A DNA stretch of 64,000 nucleotides from an uncultured bacterium (GTDB taxonomy: Bacteria > Verrucomicrobiota > Lentisphaeria > Victivallales > UBA1829), in NCBI GenBank assembly GCA_902778895.1, contig CACYZF010000009.1, forward strand, positions 124,001-188,000. The letters are read 5' to 3'. Below, in pieces: positions 1-9,037 of the stretch (its first letter is position 1; each line of letters opens with the position of its first letter). The position numbers and the translations under genes are program-made. The notes beneath the pieces were generated by a model, which made no database searches, had not been told where the DNA came from, and saw nothing but the letters and a program-made list of their open reading frames with translations.

Positions 1-107
1 ATGGAAACATTGACTCCTTCGCCCGCGCCGGATGCGTGGACCTCGATTTCGACGGCGACCGCGTCGATCCCGATGAGCGTGGCGGAGTATGTTCCCGTGA
101 GCATGGA

Positions 108-842
108 TCAGCTCTCTTTTGCCTCGGGCTTTTCAGCTTCGGCGGCGTCCGGCGCTTTCTTCTTCGAGCCCATGATCTTCCGGTGGACGAAGATGTAGCC
201 GACGAACAGCACGGCGCATCCGGCGAAGATCCACAGGTAATGCTCCTGGATCATCGCCTTGCCCTTCTCAATCATTTCGAGGTAGGTCATGTCGCCGGTG
301 GCGTGGCCGAACCACACGCCGAGCAGGGTCAGGACCGCCGTCCACAGGCCCGCGCCGAGCGCGGTGAAGAGCGTGAACCGGAAGAGGTTCATGTGGGAGA
401 GTCCGGCGGGAATGGAAATGAGCTGGCGGATGGCCGGGAGCAGGCGGGAGATGAACGTGACGACTTCGCCGTATTCGCGGAAGATCTCCTCCGCGCGGTC
501 GAGCGACTGTTCCGACATGAAGATGTACTTGCCGTATTTCTTCAGCAGCGTGTGGAGCACAGGCCGCCCGAGCCATTTCGAGAGGAAGTAGTTGATGTAC
601 GCGCCCGCCATGGAGCCGCAAAGACCGACCGCGATCACGATCAGTACGTCCAGCGCATGCGACGGCGTCAGCGGGTAGCGCCAGATCAGGAATCCGGCGG
701 GGATCATCACGACCTCGCTGGGGAACGGGATGAACGAGCTTTCAATGGTCATGAAGAGGAAGATGAAAAAGAAGAAAAGCAGCGGGGCCGAGTGGGCGAA
801 CGATGCGAAGTATTCGATGTGGCTGGCGAGCGTTTCTGTCAT
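108..842 (-). CDS. DedA family membrane protein
   Basis: This 244-residue polytopic inner-membrane protein belongs to the DedA/SNARE-associated (VTT) family. Several family members act in flipping or recycling lipid carriers such as undecaprenyl phosphate. The signature is visible: an acidic re-entrant segment ESSFIPFPSE at residues 34-43 and FISRLLPAIRQ at 130-140, matching the family pattern F-x-R-x-x-P-x-x-R followed by a Gly-rich turn. Long hydrophobic stretches lie near residues 20-50, 65-90, 140-175 and 200-220. The tail is charged (KKKAPDAAEAEKPEAKE). It is transcribed away from lgt with about 200 bases between them. The family is clear; the exact substrate is not predictable. Confidence 0.9.
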   Translation of the reverse strand: MTETLASHIEYFASFAHSAPLLFFFFIFLFMTIESSFIPFPSEVVMIPAGFLIWRYPLTPSHALDVLIVIAVGLCGSMAGAYINYFLSKWLGRPVLHTLLKKYGKYIFMSEQSLDRAEEIFREYGEVVTFISRLLPAIRQLISIPAGLSHMNLFRFTLFTALGAGLWTAVLTLLGVWFGHATGDMTYLEMIEKGKAMIQEHYLWIFAGCAVLFVGYIFVHRKIMGSKKKAPDAAEAEKPEAKES

Positions 843-900
843 GATGACCTTTCTGTCGGGGCTATTTTTCAGGTTTTTCGCATCAGCCGGGCGTTTCGTA

Positions 901-929
901 CTGGAATTTTCTGCGGAAGATGCTATACT
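901..929 (+). promoter_or_regulatory. Candidate promoter for lgt-rluD
   Basis: A TGC-extended -10 hexamer TATACT lies at 924-929, with a weak -35 (CTGGAA, 901-906) 17 bases upstream. The same TGCTATA core recurs before several other genes in the window. It would give a leader of about 115 nt. Confidence 0.5.
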
Positions 930-1051
930 TTTAAATGCGGTTTTTCCTTCGGAGAATCCGCCGGAAAAATTTCGGTTTCCAATTAATGTACCCGCGAAAC
1001 CTTCATTTTTCCAGTATTTTTTTCGTTTTTTTGCTGACTATTGGAGAAAAA

Positions 1052-1948
1052 ATGTATCCCATCGCGTTTCACATCGGTAATTTCGCCGTTCACTGGTACG
1101 GCGTTTTCATCGGCATCGGTTTCCTGGCGTCGTTCGGACTGCTCATGTATCTCAAGCAGTACGCCAAGCTCACGTCCGACCAGATCTACAACATCGCCAT
1201 GATCGCGCTCTTCGCTGGCGTGATCGGGGCGCGGATATTTTATGTGGTGCAGTTCTGGGAACAGTTCTCCGGGCGCGGCATCCTGGCGATCCTGAACGTG
1301 CACGAGGGCGGACTCGTGTTCTACGGCGGATTCATTCTGGCGTTCATCGCCGAATGCCTCTACGCCAAATGGCCGACCGTGCGGCGTCTGCTCGGATTGA
1401 AGGAAAAACAGCCCGCCGACGGAAGCGAACCGCGCAAGGACATCAGCATCCTCGCCCTCCTCGATATCCTCGGTCCCGCCATGGCGCTCGCCCACGCGTT
1501 CGGCCGCGTGAGTTGCTTCATGCAGGGCTGCTGCTTCGGCAAGCCCGCGCCGCAGGGGTTCCCGTTCGCCGTACGCTTCCCGCCCGGGTCGGGCGCGGCG
1601 GCACGGTATCCCTCGCTCCTGTCGAGCGGGTCCGAGCCGGTCTATCCGGTCCAGCTCTTCGAGTCCGCCGGAAACGTCCTGATGTGCATCATCCTGCTCC
1701 TGCTGCTGAGGAAACGCAAATATGCCGGAACGATCGGCGGCGTCTACCTGATCCTTTACGGCGTGATGCGCTTCCTGATCGAGTTCATGCGCGGCGACCA
1801 CACCGACTCCATCCTCGGTCTTACGCCGTCGCAGTTCATCGCCGTGGCGATCGCCATCCCCGGCGGCATCATCGTCTACCTCACGGCGCGCAACCTCGGC
1901 CGCAAGCAGGAAAAGAAACCGGAAGAAGGGGAGTCCGCCGATGCCTGA
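1052..1948 (+). CDS. lgt: Prolipoprotein diacylglyceryl transferase
   Basis: Lgt transfers diacylglycerol from phosphatidylglycerol to the lipobox cysteine of prolipoproteins at the inner membrane, the first step of lipoprotein maturation. The 298-residue product has the family blocks GARIFYV (59-65), EGGLVFYGGF (85-94) and the signature GRVSCFMQGCCFGKP (151-165), the form seen in many Gram-positive-type Lgt proteins. A charged cytoplasmic insert lies at about 105-130. The start at 1052 is preferred over upstream in-frame ATGs because a GGAG lies just ahead of it and the protein then begins with the usual MYPIAF. Its stop overlaps the start of the next gene by 8 bases, so the two are probably translated from one message. 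Confidence 0.95.
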   Translation: MYPIAFHIGNFAVHWYGVFIGIGFLASFGLLMYLKQYAKLTSDQIYNIAMIALFAGVIGARIFYVVQFWEQFSGRGILAILNVHEGGLVFYGGFILAFIAECLYAKWPTVRRLLGLKEKQPADGSEPRKDISILALLDILGPAMALAHAFGRVSCFMQGCCFGKPAPQGFPFAVRFPPGSGAAARYPSLLSSGSEPVYPVQLFESAGNVLMCIILLLLLRKRKYAGTIGGVYLILYGVMRFLIEFMRGDHTDSILGLTPSQFIAVAIAIPGGIIVYLTARNLGRKQEKKPEEGESADA

Positions 1949-2900
1949 CGAACCGGAAAACAGCGGCGAAGTCTACGAGTTTACGCTCGACGAATACGAC
2001 GCGGACGAACGCATCGACCAGGTGCTGTCCGCGCGCCTTCCCGACCTCTCCCGGACGCATATCCAGAAGCTGATCCGCGACGGCAAGCTCACGGTGAACG
2101 GCAAGGTCTGCGACGTCCCGCGCCTCAAATTCCCCGCCGGGTCGGTCGCCGTCCTCAACGACGACCTGCCTGCCGTCCCGCTGAAGGCCGAGGGGGAGGA
2201 CATCCCACTGGACGTGATCTACGAAGACGACGTGCTGCTGGTCATCAACAAGCCCGCGGGCATGGTGGTGCATCCGGCGGCGGGCAACTGGCACGGGACC
2301 GTGGTGAACGCCCTGCTCGGACGCGAGCCCGGGCTCGACGACGAGGATTTCGACGCCATGCGCCCCGGCATCGTGCACCGTCTCGACAAGGACACCAGCG
2401 GCGCACTGGTCATCGCGAAGACCGCGAAGGCGCTCCGCAAGCTCGCGAAGTTGTTCGCCGAACGCGACGTGCAGAAGACCTACCTCGCCATCGTCCACGG
2501 CTGGCCCTCGCCGCCCGTGAACGTGGTCAACGCCCCCATCATGCGCCATCCCGACCACAAGCGCATGGCGATCGCGCGGGACGGGCAGGGGCGCGAGGCG
2601 GTCACCACGTGGAAGCTCATCCGCAAGGGCGTCTGGGATGGCCGCAAGGTCTCCGTCATGGAGATGCACCCCCACACCGGCCGCACTCACCAGATCCGCG
2701 TCCATCTGTCGTACAAGGACTACCCGATCGTCGGCGACAAGCTCTACAACCGCGGACGTTCTTCGCCGGCCCCGCGTCAGATGCTCCACGCCCGCCGCAT
2801 TTCGTTCCCGCACCCCGTGACCGGCGAACGCATGGAGTTCGAGGCGCCGATCCCGGAGGATTTCCTCGCGATCATTCAGGCGTTCCAGGAAGCCGAGTGA
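1941..2900 (+). CDS. rluD: RluA/RluD-family pseudouridine synthase
   Basis: This protein isomerises uridines to pseudouridine, probably in 23S rRNA. The 319 residues comprise an N-terminal S4 RNA-binding domain (about 25-80) and a catalytic domain with HRLDKDTSG at 146-154, in which Asp149 is the nucleophile. The later motif GRTHQIRVHL is also present. Length and order match RluD. The gene starts inside the 3' end of lgt. RluD rather than RluC is inferred from the overall domain form, and the exact target uridines cannot be read from sequence. Confidence 0.9.
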   Translation: MPDEPENSGEVYEFTLDEYDADERIDQVLSARLPDLSRTHIQKLIRDGKLTVNGKVCDVPRLKFPAGSVAVLNDDLPAVPLKAEGEDIPLDVIYEDDVLLVINKPAGMVVHPAAGNWHGTVVNALLGREPGLDDEDFDAMRPGIVHRLDKDTSGALVIAKTAKALRKLAKLFAERDVQKTYLAIVHGWPSPPVNVVNAPIMRHPDHKRMAIARDGQGREAVTTWKLIRKGVWDGRKVSVMEMHPHTGRTHQIRVHLSYKDYPIVGDKLYNRGRSSPAPRQMLHARRISFPHPVTGERMEFEAPIPEDFLAIIQAFQEAE

Positions 2901-2902
2901 GC

Positions 2903-4399
2903 ATGCCGCGTCCCCGTTTGGACAGACATGTCTTGAGGATAGACGACCTCGAAGGTCTCTGCGCTGCCGCGCTCGCGCCGTTCCGCAAACGCGACGGCAT
3001 CTACTACACTCCGCGTCCCGTCGCCGAATGCATCGTGTCCGCCGCGCTGGACGCTCTGCCCGGTTTGAACAGGCAAACTGTGCTGAAACTGCGCATCACC
3101 GACCCCGCGTGCGGCTGCGGCGCGTTTCTGGCCGCCGCCATGCGCGTCCTGTACGACCGGTTCGGTGTCCTGCCGCCTGCGGAGAACATCTGCGGAATCG
3201 AACTCCAGCCACTCGCCGCCGAGGTGGCCGCGCTACGTCTCCGCTGGCTTTATCTGAGCTTGACCGATTTGCCCGGCGCGCCGCGCATCGTCTGCGCCGA
3301 CGCTTTGAACAAAAACGTGTTTCCGACGGGCTCGTTCGACCTCGTGCTCGGCAATCCGCCGTTCGTGCCCATCGACGCGATCCCCGAGGCGCAGAAAAAA
3401 CGTCTGCGCAAACAATACCGCTTCACGAACGGCCGGTTCAACCTCTTTTCGCTTTTTATCGAACTGGGCGCGAAGCTGGCGCGCGAGGGCGGCGTGTGCG
3501 CCTGGCTGGCTCCTGACCGCCTGCTCCTCAATACGCAGGGGGTAGCCATGCGCCGCTGGCTCCTGACGGAACAGCGCCTGATCTCCGCCTCGTCGCTGCC
3601 GCCCGGGCTCTTCGGAAAAGCCGTGGTGGATTCCGCCGCGGTCATCTTCCGGCGCGAATCCATGCCCCCGGACGGATGCGTGTGCATCGACGCCGCCGGG
3701 GACGTACCCGCCGCCGACATCCTCGCGTTCCCCGACTGCCGCATCGTCGCCGGGCTCTGCGCCGGCGGCGCGTTCCTACGGACGGTCCGCGCGCACAGCG
3801 TCCCGCTCGGCGAGGTCGCCGACGTGCGCGACGGCGTGATCCAGGGCGCGGTCGGCAAAGAGCTTTTCGTGAGCTCGCCGGAACGCGCCGCGAACCCGAA
3901 GCCGCTCCTCACGGGGCGCGACGTCGTTCGCAGGAAGATCCTGCCCGTCTCCCGCTGGATCGACTATGATCCCGTCCGCATGAGCGCGCTCGAAACCGCC
4001 CGCCTCGGGGGACGCCTGCCCGGACTCCGTATGCGCACGTCGGACGTCTTCGAACGCCCGAAGATCCTGTCGCGCCAGACCGCCGACCGGATCGTCGCCG
4101 CCTGCGACTCCGCCGGAAAGTATTACTATGCGAATACCTTACACGGCACTGCGCCGCGTCCGGGGACGTATTCTTTACATTTTCTGGCGGCGGTCATGAA
4201 TAGTGCGGTCGCGGACCGCTGGTACCGGCTCGTCGCCTCGGAGTCCGGCAAGCCGTTTCCCCAGGTGAAGATCGCGATCCTGAAGCGTCTGCCCGTCTGC
4301 CGCGCCACGCGGTCGGAACAGTGCGCCGTCCTGCGTGCGCTGAGGCGCGGCGGCCCGTCCGAAGCTGATCGCCTGATCGAACGCCTCTATGGGCTTTGA
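2903..4399 (+). CDS. TaqI-like N6-adenine DNA methyltransferase (orphan)
   Basis: This is a class I SAM-dependent DNA methyltransferase of the Eco57I/TaqI type, 498 residues. The SAM-binding motif DPACGCGAFL is at 67-76 and the catalytic motif IV NPPF at 151-154, which indicates adenine N6 methylation. The C-terminal part resembles a TaqI-like target-recognition domain (TGRDVVRRKILP; later FERPKILSRQTADRI). The start at 2903 lies two bases after the rluD stop, with a GGAAG Shine-Dalgarno-like sequence inside rluD. No restriction endonuclease is adjacent, so it is probably an orphan regulatory methylase or the remnant of a type IIG/R-M system. Its position inside a housekeeping operon is unusual. 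The family call is firm; the target site is unknown. Confidence 0.85.
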   Translation: MPRPRLDRHVLRIDDLEGLCAAALAPFRKRDGIYYTPRPVAECIVSAALDALPGLNRQTVLKLRITDPACGCGAFLAAAMRVLYDRFGVLPPAENICGIELQPLAAEVAALRLRWLYLSLTDLPGAPRIVCADALNKNVFPTGSFDLVLGNPPFVPIDAIPEAQKKRLRKQYRFTNGRFNLFSLFIELGAKLAREGGVCAWLAPDRLLLNTQGVAMRRWLLTEQRLISASSLPPGLFGKAVVDSAAVIFRRESMPPDGCVCIDAAGDVPAADILAFPDCRIVAGLCAGGAFLRTVRAHSVPLGEVADVRDGVIQGAVGKELFVSSPERAANPKPLLTGRDVVRRKILPVSRWIDYDPVRMSALETARLGGRLPGLRMRTSDVFERPKILSRQTADRIVAACDSAGKYYYANTLHGTAPRPGTYSLHFLAAVMNSAVADRWYRLVASESGKPFPQVKIAILKRLPVCRATRSEQCAVLRALRRGGPSEADRLIERLYGL

Positions 4400-4448
4400 A
4401 ATATTAGTTTGTTTACATTTTTTTGTCTGAAAATCTCCGAATTGCCGT

Positions 4449-4476
4449 TTGAAAAGTCCGCCTCGCGTGCTATACT
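4449..4476 (+). promoter_or_regulatory. Sigma70-type promoter for the Sel1 gene
   Basis: TTGAAA (4449-4454) and TATACT (4471-4476) are separated by 16 bases, with TGC just before the -10. The coding start is about 50 bases downstream. Confidence 0.65.
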
Positions 4477-4532
4477 ATAACGATATCTTTATTTTACAAT
4501 TTCTGTAGCACCATTTTCAGGAGGCTGACACC

Positions 4533-5810
4533 ATGAGCAATGAACCCGACCAGAAATCCGCCGACCAGCCCGCCGTTTCCGCGGAAACGGCTTCGAAACC
4601 GGCTGAAAAATCTGAATCCTCCACCCCGGAATACGCCCCCGGCTCCGTCGAAGCCCGCCTCCTGACGCTGGACGCCAATTCTTCGAAGAAGGCTCTGCGT
4701 GATTCCCGCTCGTTGAAACGGCTCGGTATTCTGTACTTTCTGCTGACCGGAATCTTTGTGCTCTTCGAACTGGCGCTGTTTGCCGCGCCGAATCTGCCGG
4801 GTTTCCCAGCGTCCATGTACACCGCGATCCGCATCTTCTCATGGGCTCTGCTCCCGCTGGTCGTGATCCTGCCGTCGTTCGGCGTGGCGCTGCGGACGAA
4901 CCGGTCCACCGCCGCGCAATGGCTGTTCCGCATCGTCGCGCTCATCGGGATCGTCAGCGGCGTGCTGGAAATGATCGATATGGTCCGGCAGAAGAACATC
5001 GGAGGCTTCATCGGCGAGCTTGTTTCGGTGCTGATCTGCATCCGGCTCTGCGTCATCACGTACAACGGCATCCTGTTCGGCAAGAACGCCCCGTCGCACA
5101 ACCAGATCGGCTATGTGCGCTCGAAATGGAAAGCCGGACAGAAGCCGGACCACATCCCCGAACACGTTCACAAGCAGCCGGGCTACGCCAAGCCGTGCTT
5201 CTACATCGCATTCCTGCTCCTTCCCTACAGCCTGTGGCATTTCGCCATGGGGCTTTCCGGGCAGATCGAATACTCCAGGGCGCAGGATTACTATGAAGCC
5301 GGCCAGACGCTGTTCGCCGAGGCGGGCCAGGCGGCGGATCCGCAGACTGCCATCGGGAAATATGCCGAGGCGTACTATAACTTCAGGCGCGCGACTTCCG
5401 ATCCGAAGAACGCGGATGTTCACGTGTACCTCGGACTTTGCGCGGCGCGCGGGCTCGGCTGCGCACAGGATTATGGCGAGGCGTTCCGCCAGCTGACCAT
5501 GCACCCGTCCGCCACGGTCTACTTCCCCGATGCCGAATATGAACTCGGGCTCCTGTATCTCTACGGGCGCGGCGTGACGCAGGATTATGCACAGGCCGCC
5601 AAATATCTCCGGGACGCCGCATCCAAGGGCCAGCGCGACGCCAAGGCGCTCCTCGGCTACGACATGAGCGACCTGGATGAGAACGGCAACGAAGTCGAGG
5701 GCGGGGAAACGTCCTACACCGAGCCGGACTACGGCGGACTGACTGTTGAGCAGTACCTGGAAAAGAAGATCCACGACGAAGCCGTCCGGAACGCCGGAAA
5801 AGCACAGTAA
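4533..5810 (+). CDS. Membrane protein with Sel1-like repeats
   Basis: This 425-residue protein starts with a Ser/Pro/Glu-rich disordered segment (about 1-55). Four hydrophobic segments follow (roughly 62-84, 96-118, 128-150 and 206-226), then C-terminal Sel1-like helical repeats (about 270-370). The repeat YELGLLYLYGRGVTQDYAQA is typical. Sel1 repeats are protein-interaction scaffolds, often in envelope stress or secretion contexts. A GGAGG ribosome-binding site precedes the ATG. The next gene is convergent. A specific partner cannot be inferred. Confidence 0.8.
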   Translation: MSNEPDQKSADQPAVSAETASKPAEKSESSTPEYAPGSVEARLLTLDANSSKKALRDSRSLKRLGILYFLLTGIFVLFELALFAAPNLPGFPASMYTAIRIFSWALLPLVVILPSFGVALRTNRSTAAQWLFRIVALIGIVSGVLEMIDMVRQKNIGGFIGELVSVLICIRLCVITYNGILFGKNAPSHNQIGYVRSKWKAGQKPDHIPEHVHKQPGYAKPCFYIAFLLLPYSLWHFAMGLSGQIEYSRAQDYYEAGQTLFAEAGQAADPQTAIGKYAEAYYNFRRATSDPKNADVHVYLGLCAARGLGCAQDYGEAFRQLTMHPSATVYFPDAEYELGLLYLYGRGVTQDYAQAAKYLRDAASKGQRDAKALLGYDMSDLDENGNEVEGGETSYTEPDYGGLTVEQYLEKKIHDEAVRNAGKAQ

Positions 5811-5901
5811 AAACTGTGTTGAAGCAGTTCGCGGCTTCCGCTTGCGAACAGGAGATATGGTCTCTTCTCTTCAGAAGAAACAGCTCTTTTTCAGTTCAAA
5901 C

Positions 5902-5935
5902 GATGCCCGTCCGCAGAATGTATGCGGCGGGCATC
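5902..5935. terminator. Strong hairpin between convergent genes
   Basis: GATGCCCG and CCGCA pair with TGCGG and CGGGCATC around a loop of about 7 bases, with one bulge. It overlaps the stop codon of the GH78 gene. The T-tract is weak on both sides, so it may act as a bidirectional stop or as mRNA end protection. Confidence 0.5.
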
Positions 5936-7691
5936 AGTGTTTCTGCTGGCGCTTGAACTCTTCCATCAGTTGGACGATGGGGTCGGAGGAAAGGCGCACA
6001 CGCTTGAGCTGCTCCGGATAGGTCATATAGTTCACATGGCCGCCATTCACCATCACCTTGATCGGACCGAGCGGGGTCGGCTGGCAGTAGGAGCCGTTTT
6101 TCAGGCACGGATCCGGCTCCACGCAGAATTCCGCGAATCCCGGCGCGAGCGGACGGATGCCGAAGAGACGCCGCGCGACGACGTTCGCCGGGGCGGTGGA
6201 CCACGAATGGTTCCAGTCCTGGTTCGGCTTCACGGAGTTGTCCCACGCCTCCATGGTCACGGTCGCGCCCGCGCGGAGCATGTTGCGCCAACTGCGGAGG
6301 CTGTCCGAGGTCATGAGCTCCACGGCGTGTTCGCCGAGTCCGAGCTCGAAACACGCGTCGAGCAGGTATTGCGCGCCGTACACGCTGCACGCCATGCCTT
6401 TTCCCTTCAGGAATTTGGCGATTGCGGGCTTTTCCGCCTCCTGCGCGATCCCGGTGCAGACCGCGGCCATCTGCGAATGGACGGAATGATGCTTCGAGCC
6501 GGGCGAATCCACGAAGAGCGAACCGTCGAACATGAACTCGTGCAGACAGATGTTCAGCGCGGCGGCTTCCCGGCGGTACTGCGCCGCCTCGTCCGCGTGC
6601 CCGGTCTGTTCGGCCAGATACGCCATGTCCAGCAGCGCGAGGTGCCGGAACGCGTTCGGGACGAAGTTCACGTCCTTCATCTCGTAGCCGTCGCGCTCCT
6701 TTTCCGGCCAGTCCACGATGTCGCGGACGCCCTCCGGGAGGCGCTTCGCGGTCAGAAAACCGTGTTCGTCGAGGCTGCCGGACAGCAGAAACGGCTTCAG
6801 CCGGCCGTACCAGCCGCGCACGGTCCCGAAGTCGCCGCTGTACAGCAGGTAGACCTTCACGAGCTCGGGCATGAGGAGACGCCATTCGGTCGGCCAGGTG
6901 GGATTGTCGAGCGACCATTCGATCGACGCGCGGCAGGCGGCGTAGTTCGCGTCCACGGCGAAATGGCTCAGCGCGGTCACGTAGCTGTCCGCCTCGTAGG
7001 GCATGCGTTCGCGGTTGCCGTCGATGTACAGCCCGAACGGGATGCACGCCTTCACCGAGTATTTGCAGAACTCCCAAACCTCCATAAGCTCGGGAATGTC
7101 GCACTCGAACTTGGACGCGTCGTCGTCGAACTCCGGGAAATGCGCCACGCGGACGACTTCCGCGACCTCGATCCCGCCCGGATTGCGGATTTCCACATAA
7201 CGGAACGGCGCGATCTCCGGCGTCTGCGGACGCGACATCCCGCCGTACGGATTCTTGTGCGGCGGGAACTTCATCAGATAATCATCTTCGCCGGGCTTCA
7301 CGGTCAGCGTTTCCTTGTAGCAGATGCGCGAGCCGCCGGGGTTCTCCTCGATCCGCCCGTTTGGCTTCAGGACCTCGCCGACGAGGACTTCCAGCTTGCC
7401 TTCCCGTTCCGCCTTCAAGGTCAGGACGAGGTGGCAGTAGGCGTCCTTCCCGAAATCCAGCACGGACACGCCGCCGTCGAATTCGCGGACGGAATCCGCG
7501 GTCTGTTCCTCCAGCACGCTTTTCGCCTCGGCTGGCACGACGGGGAACACGGGCGGCTCGTCGTCAACCACGATCCTTGCGGGCGTCTCCGTCTTCTCGG
7601 AGCATCCGCAGAGAAATGCAGTGCAGGCGGTTCCGAGCAGGAGTGCGGCGCCCGCGAGGCGGGCGGTCAGATGATGGACTTTCCGGTTCAT
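5934..7691 (-). CDS. GH78 alpha-L-rhamnosidase-like lipoprotein
   Basis: This 585-residue secreted glycoside hydrolase is predicted to release terminal alpha-L-rhamnose from plant polysaccharides or glycosides. The signal peptide ends in a lipobox-like LCGC with Cys30, implying lipid anchoring. The block DGNRERMPYEAD (224-235) matches the conserved acidic block of family 78. Near residues 474-492 the family's EAWD...DWNHSW motif closes the six-hairpin (alpha/alpha)6 domain, followed by the C-terminal beta domain. The protein is shorter than many GH78 enzymes and lacks their N-terminal carbohydrate-binding modules. It lies 23 bases downstream of galactokinase, so the two probably share a message. 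Exact linkage specificity is inferred only. Confidence 0.85.
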   Translation of the reverse strand: MNRKVHHLTARLAGAALLLGTACTAFLCGCSEKTETPARIVVDDEPPVFPVVPAEAKSVLEEQTADSVREFDGGVSVLDFGKDAYCHLVLTLKAEREGKLEVLVGEVLKPNGRIEENPGGSRICYKETLTVKPGEDDYLMKFPPHKNPYGGMSRPQTPEIAPFRYVEIRNPGGIEVAEVVRVAHFPEFDDDASKFECDIPELMEVWEFCKYSVKACIPFGLYIDGNRERMPYEADSYVTALSHFAVDANYAACRASIEWSLDNPTWPTEWRLLMPELVKVYLLYSGDFGTVRGWYGRLKPFLLSGSLDEHGFLTAKRLPEGVRDIVDWPEKERDGYEMKDVNFVPNAFRHLALLDMAYLAEQTGHADEAAQYRREAAALNICLHEFMFDGSLFVDSPGSKHHSVHSQMAAVCTGIAQEAEKPAIAKFLKGKGMACSVYGAQYLLDACFELGLGEHAVELMTSDSLRSWRNMLRAGATVTMEAWDNSVKPNQDWNHSWSTAPANVVARRLFGIRPLAPGFAEFCVEPDPCLKNGSYCQPTPLGPIKVMVNGGHVNYMTYPEQLKRVRLSSDPIVQLMEEFKRQQKH

Positions 7692-7714
7692 GACGGATGA
7701 AGAATGATGTCGTT

Positions 7715-8863
7715 TCAGGCCTCGACGCCCGCGCCGTCGCCGATGGAGCAGATGAACGTGGCGGCATCGATCCCGGTCTGGGACTTGTAGGCGGTCTTGA
7801 GGCGTTCGGCGTAGGTCTCGGCCTGCGCGGTTTCGACCAGGTGGATGGAGATGCCGCCGAAGCCGCCGCCGGAGAGGCGTGCACCGAGGCAGCCGGGGAT
7901 GGACTTGGAGAGTTCGACGAGGATGTCGAGCTCGGGGCAGCTGTTCTCGAAGTTCACGCGGGAGCTCTCGTGGCTCTCATAGAGGAGCTTGCCGAATCCG
8001 GCGATGTCGTCCTTGCCGAGGCATTCCACGGCGCGGAAGACGCGCTCGTCCTCGCCGACCACGTGCTTGGCACGGAGGTAGTCGATGTGGTCCATGTCGC
8101 CCTTGCAGGCTTCGAGGAGCTCGCCGGAGACGTCGCGGAGCGTCCTGATCTCGGGATGGGTCTTCTTGATCGCGGCGGTGGCGTTCTCGCAGCTCACGCG
8201 GCGCTGGTTGTAGGCGGAGTCGACGAGGTTGTGCTTCACCATGGAGTTCGCCACGACGAAGACGTAGCCGGAGGGCATGCCGACGTTCTTCAGCACCTCA
8301 ACCGTGCGGAAGTCGCAGAGGATGAAGGAATCCTTCTTGCCGAAGAGCGAGCTGAACTGGTCGAGCAGGCCGCTGTTCAGGCCGAGGAACTTGTTTTCGA
8401 CCGCCTGGCCGACGCGCGCCCAGTCCGCGAGCGGGAGCTCGATGCCGTAGATGGTCTTCAGCGCGAACGCGAAGGACATTTCGAGGGCGGCGGAACTGCT
8501 CATGCCGGCGGAAAGCGGGACCTGGCTGTCCAGGACGGCGTCGAACGCACCGAACTTGATGCCGCGGCGCTTGAGGTCGACGAGCAGGCCCTTGATGTAG
8601 TTGCGCCAGTCGCCTTTCACCGGGGTGCCGATATCGTTCAGGTCGAGTTCCTGATCCTTGCCGTGCTCGCAGATGTTGCACTTCGTGCCGTCCGCCGGGC
8701 TCATGGCGAAGCAGGTGTGCTGGCCGACGGCGCAGCTCAGTACGAAGCCTTCGTTGTAGTCGGTGTGGTTGCCGAGGATTTCGAGGCGGCCGGGGGCGAA
8801 GGAGCAGACTGCGGGTTCTTTTCCGTAGCGGGCGATGAATTGTTCACGGACACTGGTGCTCAT
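7715..8863 (-). CDS. galK: Galactokinase
   Basis: GalK phosphorylates galactose at C1 with ATP, the entry step of the Leloir pathway. The 382-residue protein has the three GHMP-kinase motifs: APGRLEILGNHTDYNEG (23-39, sugar binding; EILGNHTD replaces the usual NLIGEHTD), LSAGMSSSAALE (117-128, ATP phosphate loop) and a late SGGGFGG. The ATG at 8863 is chosen over an upstream in-frame start because AAAGGAA lies just ahead and the protein then begins at the family's normal position. It is the first gene of a likely two-gene unit with the GH78 lipoprotein, linking uptake of released sugars to hydrolysis. Confidence 0.92.
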   Translation of the reverse strand: MSTSVREQFIARYGKEPAVCSFAPGRLEILGNHTDYNEGFVLSCAVGQHTCFAMSPADGTKCNICEHGKDQELDLNDIGTPVKGDWRNYIKGLLVDLKRRGIKFGAFDAVLDSQVPLSAGMSSSAALEMSFAFALKTIYGIELPLADWARVGQAVENKFLGLNSGLLDQFSSLFGKKDSFILCDFRTVEVLKNVGMPSGYVFVVANSMVKHNLVDSAYNQRRVSCENATAAIKKTHPEIRTLRDVSGELLEACKGDMDHIDYLRAKHVVGEDERVFRAVECLGKDDIAGFGKLLYESHESSRVNFENSCPELDILVELSKSIPGCLGARLSGGGFGGISIHLVETAQAETYAERLKTAYKSQTGIDAATFICSIGDGAGVEA

Positions 8864-8920
8864 GGGTGAGGGGTTCCTTTCTGATAATATGAATAGATTA
8901 GAAATGCGGTTTCCGGCAAT

Positions 8921-8949
8921 ACAGTACCACGCGCATTTTAAATTGTCAA
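8921..8949 (-). promoter_or_regulatory. Promoter for galK-GH78
   Basis: Read leftward, a perfect TTGACA (complement of 8944-8949) and TACTGT (complement of 8921-8926) are 17 bases apart. The start codon follows about 58 bases later. Confidence 0.75.
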
Positions 8950-9037
8950 GCGCGATTTTCACTTTTCGACGGATTTCCGGCGCGCGAGAGACGGGAAAAA
9001 TGGAGACAGGAACGATAAAGTCGGAACCGGGCGCGGA

